DNA from: a bacterium
GTDB lineage: Bacteria > BMS3Abin14
Assembly: GCA_022865845.1 (NCBI GenBank)
Contig: JALHUC010000059.1
Coordinates: forward strand, 1-6,727
Direction of reading: 5' to 3'
DNA: 6,727 bases
Shown piece by piece: positions 1-4,330 of this stretch; the first letter of the stretch is position 1; the number at the start of each line of letters is the position of its first letter. Position numbers and translations under genes: made by a program. The notes under the pieces were generated by a model. The model ran no database searches, was not told the DNA's origin, and saw nothing but the letters and a program-made list of their open reading frames with translations.

Positions 1-22
1 CAGAGAAAAAAACTAATTTTTT

Positions 23-49
23 CAGGGATGAAGGGGATGAAAGGGATGA
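23..49. repeat. Three tandem 9-bp units, GGGATGA type
   Basis: Three imperfect nonamers follow one another: CAGGGATGA, AGGGGATGA and AAGGGATGA. The first 14 bases (23-36) match the reverse complement of 128-141 at 13 of 14 positions, so this array and the TATCCC-type array downstream form an inverted pair. Just upstream (5-23) is a weak AT hairpin, seven pairs between a run of A and a run of T. No reading frame or gene end is recognisable here. Confidence 0.6.
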
Positions 50-86
50 GCAAATGAATTAAAACCGATTCTATAAAATACTGATC

Positions 87-142
87 TATCCCGTTTATTC
101 CTGTTCGTCCCGTTTTATCCCCTGTTTCCCCTTTATCCCTGT
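87..142. repeat. TATCCC(C)TGTT-type degenerate tandem repeat
   Basis: About six degenerate units of 7-11 bp (TATCCCGTT, TATTCCTGTT, CGTCCCGTTT, TATCCCCTGTT and so on) run to TATCCCTGT. It is the inverted counterpart of the GGGATGA units at 23-49. It looks like non-coding spacer; no function can be read from it. Confidence 0.55.
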
Positions 143-175
143 AAAACCGCCTTTGTGTATTGCCGTTGGCCGCTC

Positions 176-189
176 GGCGCTAACGCGCC
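176..189. repeat. Small GC hairpin
   Basis: GGCGC, loop TAAC, GCGCC form a perfect 5-bp stem. No T-run follows, so it is not a typical intrinsic terminator. It lies in the gene-free stretch upstream of the possible promoter. Confidence 0.4.
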
Positions 190-192
190 TCA

Positions 193-255
193 AGTTCCGA
201 GTTTTGGGTTCATAGTTCCAGGTTGAACCTCAAACATCAAACCTCAAACATCAAA
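193..255. repeat. Heptamer-periodic spacer (nine 7-bp units)
   Basis: The stretch divides into nine consecutive heptamers without losing phase: AGTTCCG, AGTTTTG, GGTTCAT, AGTTCCA, GGTTGAA, then CCTCAAA and CATCAAA alternating twice. The last four form an exact 14-bp direct duplication (228-241 and 242-255). The same 7-bp period returns, with other unit sequences, in the spacers around the molybdopterin gene. Heptanucleotide short tandem repeats are known in intergenic DNA of some bacteria, notably filamentous cyanobacteria. Here they appear to be spacer filling. Confidence 0.7.
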
Positions 256-272
256 CTCTGCAGTTCCTCCCA

Positions 273-302
273 TTGCACACACATCCCATCCTGAAGTATT
301 AT
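273..302 (+). promoter_or_regulatory. Possible sigma-70 type promoter for the trp-like cluster
   Basis: TATTAT (297-302) matches the TATAAT -10 box at 5 of 6 positions. TTGCAC (273-278) is a weak -35 box, matching TTGACA at its first three bases, with an 18-bp spacer. Transcription would start near 307-310, immediately before the palindrome chain that begins at 311, which gives a leader of roughly 220 nt ahead of the first gene. The position is the main support, since the -35 match is poor. Confidence 0.35.
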
Positions 303-326
303 AGTCGTTCCCGCGCGGCCCAATTA

Positions 327-353
327 ATTGATGATTTTTCTAAAATCATCAAT
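327..353 (+). repeat. Leader hairpin 1
   Basis: ATTGATGATTTT (327-338) pairs perfectly with AAAATCATCAAT (342-353) around a 3-nt loop, TCT, giving 12 bp without mismatch. Its left arm overlaps the separate palindrome CAATTAATTG (321-330), so the two structures compete. Confidence 0.8.
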
Positions 354-371
354 GCGCCCCGTTTGGGGCGC
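354..371 (+). repeat. Leader hairpin 2
   Basis: GCGCCCC (354-360) pairs with GGGGCGC (365-371) around the tetraloop GTTT: 7 bp, all G-C. It starts at the base directly after hairpin 1 ends. No T-run follows. Confidence 0.8.
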
Positions 372-372
372 C

Positions 373-407
373 CAAAGCAATGACTGGCCACATAAGTCAT
401 TGCTTTG
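373..407 (+). repeat. Leader hairpin 3
   Basis: CAAAGCAATGACT (373-385) pairs perfectly with AGTCATTGCTTTG (395-407), a 13-bp stem with a 9-nt loop, GGCCACATA. This is the longest stem of the chain. It is followed by GTGAGG rather than a T-run. Confidence 0.8.
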
Positions 408-410
408 TGA

Positions 411-440
411 GGAAAGGGAAAATGACACTTTTCCCTTTCC
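411..440 (+). repeat. Leader hairpin 4
   Basis: GGAAAGGGAAAA (411-422) pairs perfectly with TTTTCCCTTTCC (429-440) around the loop TGACAC. The 12-bp stem is all purine on one strand. The left arm looks like a Shine-Dalgarno sequence followed by an ATG (422-424), but the pairing would hide it. Confidence 0.8.
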
Positions 441-445
441 GTGGA

Positions 446-472
446 GCAAAAAGCCACGAATGGTCTTTTTGC
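446..472 (+). repeat. Leader hairpin 5, with alternative pairings
   Basis: GCAAAAAG (446-453) pairs with CTTTTTGC (465-472). Inside, CCA (454-456) pairs with TGG (461-463), leaving a single bulged T and the tetraloop CGAA. A competing 5-bp hairpin, CGTGG (440-444) with CCACG (454-458), would break it. GACC (473-476) can pair with GGTC at 462-465 or at 488-491. These mutually exclusive pairings are what a switching leader would need, but they could also be chance. Confidence 0.65.
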
Positions 473-527
473 GACCCTATCAGAAACGGTCCGCCAATAC
501 CGAACAGCTCAAATAAAGGAGCAAAGT

Positions 528-809
528 ATGATCACGGCCATTGTTGTCATGAACTGTGAGGTTGGCAAGGTGCACAGTGTGGCGGAGGCCCTCACCCTGT
601 TAGATGGGGTGGCGGAGGTGTACTCCGTGTCCGGCGAGTTCGATATTCTCGTCATCTGCAAGGTAGCCCAGTACGAAAGTCTGGCCAATCTTGTAACCCA
701 GGAGATGGGCGGCCTGGAGGGTGTCATCAAGACCAACACCCACATGGCTTTCCAGGCCTATTCCAGGCACAACATGGAAAAGGTGTGGGCTGAGACTATG
801 GGTCTTTAG
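528..809 (+). CDS. Stand-alone Lrp/AsnC ligand-binding (RAM) domain protein
   Basis: A 93-residue protein that is essentially one RAM domain, the amino-acid-binding effector module of Lrp/AsnC regulators, with no DNA-binding helix-turn-helix. The pattern is typical: a first beta strand (TAIVVMNCEVGK, residues 3-14), a helix (VAEALTLL, 18-25), the strand GVAEVYSVSGEFDILV (27-42) with the family's G-E-x-D turn at 36-39, then a helix and the last strand. RAM domains form dimers and higher oligomers that bind small molecules, usually amino acids, between subunits. As first gene of a trp-like operon it may sense tryptophan, anthranilate or a pathway product, either by modulating an enzyme or by pairing with a full-length Lrp protein; this is inference. 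The start is set by AAAGGAG (515-521), 6 nt before ATG. The trpC-like gene begins 13 nt after the stop. Confidence 0.85.
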   Translation: MITAIVVMNCEVGKVHSVAEALTLLDGVAEVYSVSGEFDILVICKVAQYESLANLVTQEMGGLEGVIKTNTHMAFQAYSRHNMEKVWAETMGL

Positions 810-822
810 GGGGTCTGCAGGA

Positions 823-1530
823 ATGTCTGAAACTTTTTCCCGGGCCATCCGCGGAGCGCGGGAGAATGGTCGATTTCCCCTGGTGGTTGACATCAAACCG
901 GTTTCCCCCAGAGACGGAGCCCTGGTGGGTTCCCGAGATCCTGTGGATCTGGCCAAAGAGCTGGAACAGGCCGGGGTGTGTGCCCTGTCGGTGGTCACGG
1001 AGGGTGAACACTTCGGCGGAAGCCTTCAGATGCTCCGGGATATTGCCTCGGCTGTGTCCCTGCCGGTCCTGAGGAAGGACTTTCTCAGGTTACCGGCGGA
1101 TGTGGACGCATCCCTGGAAGCGGGAGCTGCGGCGGTTCTGATCACCCTCTCTACCATCTCCGAACTTGAATCCCCCGGTTTGTATCGCAGGATTGTCTCC
1201 CTGGGTATGGAACCGCTGGTGGAAGTGCATACTGCCGCCGAACTTCACTTCGCGCTAGGCCTGACGCCGGTCCCGACCATCATAGGGATCAACAACAGGG
1301 ATATCACCCGGCTCGAAAAGGACGATGGTGATGTGGGAATAACTGAGACACTGGCTCCCATAGTACCCGATGGTGTTACCATCCTGTCTGAGAGTGCCAT
1401 GCTCACCCCCGGGGATGTGTCCCGAGCCTTTGCGGCAGGGGCACACGGGGTTCTTATCGGGACTGCGGTACTACAGGCAGCGGATCCGGCAGCTGTTGTC
1501 GCGAAGCTTGCCAGGGGCCTGGGCGGCTGA
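823..1530 (+). CDS. trpC: Indole-3-glycerol-phosphate synthase-like protein
   Basis: A 235-residue single-domain beta/alpha barrel. In tryptophan synthesis this family closes the ring of carboxyphenylamino-deoxyribulose phosphate, releasing CO2 and water to give indoleglycerol phosphate, in the cytoplasm. Family motifs in order: DIKPVSPRDG (23-32), SVVTEGEHFGGS (57-67), LRKDF with the catalytic Lys85, LVEVH with Glu134, GINNRD (155-160) with Asn157 and Arg159, SES (189-191), and the C-terminal phosphate site GVLIGTAVL (209-217). The lysine and serine of the first motif (Lys25, Ser28) are kept, but the preceding residue, normally catalytic Glu, is Asp23. The N-terminal extension of about 30-40 residues found in most family members is missing; only the SETFSRAIRGARENG helix remains. 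The start is ATG 823, with AGGGGG (808-813) nine bases upstream overlapping the previous stop. The trpF-like gene follows after 4 nt, so translation is probably coupled. Confidence 0.85.
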   Translation: MSETFSRAIRGARENGRFPLVVDIKPVSPRDGALVGSRDPVDLAKELEQAGVCALSVVTEGEHFGGSLQMLRDIASAVSLPVLRKDFLRLPADVDASLEAGAAAVLITLSTISELESPGLYRRIVSLGMEPLVEVHTAAELHFALGLTPVPTIIGINNRDITRLEKDDGDVGITETLAPIVPDGVTILSESAMLTPGDVSRAFAAGAHGVLIGTAVLQAADPAAVVAKLARGLGG

Positions 1531-1534
1531 AGTA

Positions 1535-2218
1535 ATGGTACGGGTCAAGTTGTGCGGATTGATGTCCCCGGAGGATGTGGAAATGGCCGCGGCTGCCGGA
1601 GCGGATGCGCTGGGTTTTGTCACCGAATACCCCATACCGGTGCCCTGGAACCTCGACCGGGAACGTGCCGCTTACCTGGCAGCAATGGTGTCTCCTTTCA
1701 TTACCACTGTCGCAGTTGTAGGAGGGCCTCCCGAGGAGATGATCCGCATCGCCAGAAAGGTCCGCCCCCGGGTCCTGCAGCTTCACGGCGACGAATCCCT
1801 GGACGATATCCGGCAGGTCCTTGAGGGGCTGGAGGGAACCGGGATCCGTGTCATAAAAGCCCTGCGCATAGAGGTCGAAACTGGCCAGGCCAGGTTTGAA
1901 GAGGCCGATCCCACCAAAGCGGGGGCAGCTCTTGCGGGATCGGGCATAGCGGCTCTTATTGTGGATTCAAAGACCTCATCCAGGCCAGCGGGTACCGGTG
2001 TCACTCTTGACTGGGATGTTTCGGCACGTATGGTTAAGGAGATCGATCTGCCACTCATACTGGCGGGGGGTCTGACCATGGAAAATGTGGCTGGTGCAGT
2101 CCAGAAGGTGAAACCCTACGCTGTGGACGTGATCTCGGGGGTGGAAATAGAACCAGGAGTTAAGAGTGGAGAGAAAATGCGCGCCTTCGTCGCTGCGGCG
2201 AAAGGACTGAAGTGCTGA
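1535..2218 (+). CDS. trpF: Phosphoribosylanthranilate isomerase-like protein
   Basis: A 227-residue beta/alpha barrel. The family performs the Amadori rearrangement of N-(5-phosphoribosyl)anthranilate to the deoxyribulose phosphate used by TrpC. Visible motifs: VKLCGL with the catalytic Cys7, GADALGFV (22-29), LQLHGDE (81-87), LIVDSK with the catalytic acid Asp144, PAGTGVTLDW (151-160), LAGGLTMENV (176-185) and the phosphate-binding end VDVISGVEIEPGVK (197-210). The canonical K/S-S-P-R motif after strand 2, whose arginine contacts the anthranilate part, is absent: the segment reads PIPVPWNL (33-40), with Trp38 where PRNL-type members have Arg. The start ATG 1535 is 4 nt after the trpC stop, with only a weak GGCGG-type ribosome site inside the trpC end. 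The 142-bp spacer downstream is repetitive. Confidence 0.87.
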   Translation: MVRVKLCGLMSPEDVEMAAAAGADALGFVTEYPIPVPWNLDRERAAYLAAMVSPFITTVAVVGGPPEEMIRIARKVRPRVLQLHGDESLDDIRQVLEGLEGTGIRVIKALRIEVETGQARFEEADPTKAGAALAGSGIAALIVDSKTSSRPAGTGVTLDWDVSARMVKEIDLPLILAGGLTMENVAGAVQKVKPYAVDVISGVEIEPGVKSGEKMRAFVAAAKGLKC

Positions 2219-2235
2219 GACCAGAGCGAGATTTT

Positions 2236-2317
2236 AAAGGAAGGATGAAGGAAGAAGGACGAAGGGGAAAAGCATTTGCATTTATTCCTCCTCCCTCCTT
2301 CCCTATTCCCCCTTCTG
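2236..2317. repeat. Polypurine tract followed by polypyrimidine tract
   Basis: From 2236 to 2275 the + strand is nearly all A and G, in GAAGGA-like units. From 2281 to about 2317 it is nearly all C and T, in TCCTCC-like units. The two could fold into a long imperfect hairpin. There is no T-run after it and no frame through it. It separates trpF from the reductase gene and could slow or pause transcription, but that is speculation. Confidence 0.5.
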
Positions 2318-2324
2318 GCGCTGT

Positions 2325-2351
2325 GACTAGGACTAAGACTAGGACTAGGAC
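2325..2351. repeat. Tandem GACTAG hexamers
   Basis: Four consecutive hexamers, GACTAG, GACTAA, GACTAG and GACTAG, plus a partial GAC lie directly upstream of the reductase start. CTAG is usually a rare tetramer in bacterial genomes, so three copies within 21 bases stand out. The only Shine-Dalgarno-like bases for the downstream gene (AGGA, 2347-2350) come from this array. Confidence 0.7.
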
Positions 2352-2360
2352 ACATTTATT

Positions 2361-3032
2361 TTGAAACCATTCACTTTCATGCTCGTTGCCGTCAGCCTCG
2401 ATGGCAAGATCTCGCCCAAGAGGCGTCCGGGGCAGCCCAACCCAGTTGGGCCCGTGTACATCAACGAAGAGATCATGGATCTGCATAACTCCCAGAGGGC
2501 CGGCGTTGACGGCATCATGGTGGGCCTTAACTGCATCCTGATGGACGACTCCAGGTTGACCCTCAGGGAAGGCGAAGGGCGTAACCCCACCCGTGTGGTG
2601 CTGGACGGTCTGGCCGAGATGCCGCCCACCGCCAGGATCCTGGGCAGCGAAGCGCCTACAGTGGTCGCGGTTACCCGGGATGCTCCTCCTCGTCGTGTCC
2701 GGGCTCTGGAGGAGAGGGGCGCCCGGATCATCGTCAGTGGGAAGGGAAGGTTCGTAGATCTTCCACCTCTCATGGATGAGTTGAATCGGGCTCACGGTAT
2801 CAAAAAGCTCATGGTCGAAGGAGGGGGGACGGTCCATCGTTCCATGATCGCCCAGGATCTGTACGATGAGCTTCATCTCATCATATGTCCCTTCGTGATC
2901 GGTGGTTCGGGATCCATAACGCCGGCCGGCAGGGCCTCTTTCTGGCCAAAGGGGCGGATCCCCTTTTACAGCCTGGCCCAGAACCGCCAGATAGGAGATT
3001 ACATATACCTGGTCTACAAGCCGAAAGAATAA
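2361..3032 (+). CDS. RibD C-terminal-type (DHFR-fold) pyrimidine reductase-like protein
   Basis: A 223-residue stand-alone RibD-C reductase, without the deaminase domain of bacterial RibD. Relatives, including the archaeal and fungal stand-alone enzymes, use NAD(P)H to reduce the ribosyl group of a diaminopyrimidinone phosphate to ribityl in riboflavin synthesis. Seen here: KPFTFMLVAVSLDGKIS (2-18, strand 1 with the SLDGKI signature), AGVDGIMVGLNCILMDDSRLT (47-67), TRVVLDG (77-83), LMVEGGGTVHRSM (150-162) and DELHLIICPFVIGGSGS (169-185, nucleotide-binding glycines). The start is uncertain. TTG 2361 preserves the KPF strand and has AGGA 10 nt upstream, so it is preferred; ATG 2379 would cut six residues of strand 1 and lacks a ribosome site. 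Its place between trpF and trpD is unusual. It may be a riboflavin enzyme carried in the operon, or it may reduce another N-ribosyl intermediate. No other rib gene is nearby. Confidence 0.83.
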   Translation: MKPFTFMLVAVSLDGKISPKRRPGQPNPVGPVYINEEIMDLHNSQRAGVDGIMVGLNCILMDDSRLTLREGEGRNPTRVVLDGLAEMPPTARILGSEAPTVVAVTRDAPPRRVRALEERGARIIVSGKGRFVDLPPLMDELNRAHGIKKLMVEGGGTVHRSMIAQDLYDELHLIICPFVIGGSGSITPAGRASFWPKGRIPFYSLAQNRQIGDYIYLVYKPKE

Positions 3033-3075
3033 TCTCAGGAAAAACTAAATAAAAGATAAGCAAAGGAGAGATAAA

Positions 3076-4191
3076 ATGGGAGACAAGGAAGCACGCTGGA
3101 GAGAATTCGGAGCCATAGTGGTCAAGCTGATCAACGGGAAGGACCTTACCCGCGAGGAAGCCTACGAGTGCTGGAAACAGATCTGTGAGGAAGCCCAGAG
3201 CGATCTTCAGCAAGGGGGTTTTATTGCTGCTTTAAAGGCCAAGGGAGAGACACCCGAGGAGGTGGCCGGTACCTTTGACGCGTTGTACGAGTTCGACACC
3301 ATAAAGGTGAAGGTTAATACACCCGAACCGCTCATCGATAACTGCGGAACAGGAGCTGATACGCTCAAGACGCTTAACATCAGTACGGGGGCGGCAATTA
3401 TCGCCGCGAGCCTGGGGCTTTACGTGGTGCGTCACGCAGCGAGGGCTATCTCATCCAACTGTGGAGCTGTGGATGTTGTGGAAGCCTTCGGTGTCAACGT
3501 TGAATCGGCCCCGGAACTACCTAAAAAGAGTATCGAGAACGCGGGCATCTGTATCTGGAACGCCTTTCTGACCTCTGTCCATCCCAAGACACTGGGTCGC
3601 GTCCTGTCCCAGATCCGCTTCGGTTCAGCCATAAACCTTGTTGGTCCCCTGCTCAACCCCACCATGCCTGAATACAAGGTCATGGGTGTGCCCAACCGGG
3701 AAATGATCGATATCGAGGTCCGTACCCTTAAGGAGCTGGGATTTAAGAAGGCCTTCGTTATGCACGGTCTCGACGACAACTCGGATCAGGGGATGGACGA
3801 GGTGTCCACCCTCGGCGTCACCCACATTGCGGAGCTAAAAGAGGACGGTTCCATTGAGAACTACGAGATCACTCCTGACGATTTCGGAATTAAAAGAGGT
3901 TCTTTTGAAGAGATAGCTTCTACTAAAGATGTTCAGCTCGACGCCATGAACCTTCTGAAGGTCCTGGCGGGCAAGGACACCGGACCCAGGGCGGACATCA
4001 TCTGTCTTAACACGGCGCCCCTTCTCTACGTTATGGGCCTCTCCAAAGACCTCAAGCAGGGCGTGGAAATGGCGCGGCAGGCCATCGCCGATGGAAAACC
4101 TGTGAACAAGTTAAGGGACTGGGTTACCTGGCAGAACGACAGCCCCGAGGACGGTCTTCCCACCTTGGAGAAGATGATCAAGCAACTTTGA
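3076..4191 (+). CDS. trpD: Anthranilate phosphoribosyltransferase-like protein
   Basis: A 371-residue class III phosphoribosyltransferase, slightly longer than the usual 330-350. The family joins PRPP and anthranilate with Mg2+. The N-terminal helical part (LTREEAYECWKQI, GGFIAALKAKGETPEEVAG) is followed by the PRPP loop GTGAD (91-95, usually GTGGD), NISTG (101-105), a VHP motif (168-170), INLVGPLLNP (186-195) and the Mg-binding pair MDEVS (240-244). The family's KHGNR motif is changed to RHAAR (119-123), so the glycine and the anthranilate-contacting asparagine are both Ala, and SSxSGSAD reads SSNCGAVD (126-133). The arginine of the IR segment is kept (Arg181), but the loop after it appears two residues longer. 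AAAGGAGAG (3062-3070) gives a strong start at ATG 3076, 43 nt after the reductase. It may be true TrpD of a divergent lineage or act on another aromatic amine. Confidence 0.83.
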   Translation: MGDKEARWREFGAIVVKLINGKDLTREEAYECWKQICEEAQSDLQQGGFIAALKAKGETPEEVAGTFDALYEFDTIKVKVNTPEPLIDNCGTGADTLKTLNISTGAAIIAASLGLYVVRHAARAISSNCGAVDVVEAFGVNVESAPELPKKSIENAGICIWNAFLTSVHPKTLGRVLSQIRFGSAINLVGPLLNPTMPEYKVMGVPNREMIDIEVRTLKELGFKKAFVMHGLDDNSDQGMDEVSTLGVTHIAELKEDGSIENYEITPDDFGIKRGSFEEIASTKDVQLDAMNLLKVLAGKDTGPRADIICLNTAPLLYVMGLSKDLKQGVEMARQAIADGKPVNKLRDWVTWQNDSPEDGLPTLEKMIKQL

Positions 4192-4193
4192 GA

Positions 4194-4221
4194 GCAGAAC
4201 GCAGGACGCAGAACGCAGAAT
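4194..4221. repeat. GCAGAAC heptamer array (4 units)
   Basis: Four adjacent heptamers, GCAGAAC, GCAGGAC, GCAGAAC and GCAGAAT, begin 2 nt after the trpD stop codon. The same GCAGAAC unit recurs in the same orientation after the molybdopterin gene (6609-6622). No terminator is visible in its place. Confidence 0.75.
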
Positions 4222-4273
4222 AAGATCAAAAGCAGGTAATCGCTACAAATAGCTGATACCGTTATTAAATTCC

Positions 4274-4323
4274 GGGTTCTGGGTTCTTAGATCTAGACAC
4301 CAGACACCAGACGCTAGACACTG
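4274..4323. repeat. Heptamer array GGGTTCT / GACACCA before the molybdopterin gene
   Basis: Two GGGTTCT units (4274-4287) are followed by TAGATCTA (4288-4295, a palindrome) and then four heptamers, GACACCA, GACACCA, GACGCTA and GACACTG (4296-4323). GACACTA is the reverse complement of the TAGTGTC unit found just after the gene, so the gene is flanked by inverted copies of one heptamer. The array ends only 7 nt before the proposed start codon. Confidence 0.75.
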
Positions 4324-4330
4324 TTCGCGG

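Larger units (their letters stand above)
311..472 (+). promoter_or_regulatory. Palindrome chain: probable structured 5' leader
   Basis: This stretch is almost wholly built of perfect inverted repeats laid end to end: CCGCGCGG (311-318), CAATTAATTG (321-330), then hairpins at 327-353, 354-371, 373-407, 411-440 and 446-472. The stems have 12, 7, 13, 12 and 8+3 base pairs, with gaps of 0-5 nt between them. Their sequences are unrelated, so it is not a duplicated repeat. It lies between the possible promoter and the Shine-Dalgarno sequence of the first gene, so it is most likely transcribed as the operon leader. No T-box, known riboswitch class or hairpin-plus-U-run terminator is recognised. A regulatory or RNA-stability role is inference; a DNA-level role (protein binding, mobile-element scar) is also possible. 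Confidence 0.6.
328..516 (+). other. Candidate Trp-containing leader ORF (62 codons)
   Basis: An open frame runs through the palindrome chain from TTG 328 (ATG alternatives at 331 and 352) to TAA 514-516. The stop overlaps the AAAGGAG Shine-Dalgarno sequence of the next gene, 11 nt before its ATG. It contains three TGG (Trp) codons, at 364-366, 385-387 and 442-444, high for 62 codons and of interest upstream of trp-like genes. No convincing ribosome-binding site precedes any of its starts, the Trp codons are not adjacent as in classical trp leaders, and palindromic DNA can stay open by chance. It is more likely non-coding than coding. Confidence 0.2.

Noticed and set aside
311..472. CRISPR array
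   Set aside because: The inverted repeats have unrelated sequences and there is no constant repeat with regularly spaced unique spacers.
311..516. T-box, trp-type attenuator or known riboswitch in the leader
   Set aside because: No T-box consensus or recognised aptamer core is visible, no hairpin is followed directly by a T-run, and Trp codons are not adjacent. Only the unclassified palindrome chain is reported.
441..527. N-terminal extension of the RAM protein from GTG 441
   Set aside because: It would run through leader hairpin 5, has no ribosome site, and the extra residues do not look like an HTH domain. ATG 528 has AAAGGAG at the right distance and begins exactly at the RAM domain.
721..822. 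Upstream start of the trpC-like gene overlapping the RAM gene
   Set aside because: The extra residues are the RAM gene read in another frame and do not match the IGPS N-terminus; ATG 823 has AGGGGG nine bases upstream.
1370..1534. Upstream start of the trpF-like gene inside trpC
   Set aside because: The protein begins with the family's first strand (VKLCGL) right after ATG 1535; the preceding residues are an out-of-frame reading of trpC.
2160..2876. Long open frame on the - strand opposite the reductase gene
   Set aside because: It is antisense to a gene with clear family motifs, runs through the repeat spacer, and shows no recognisable domain.
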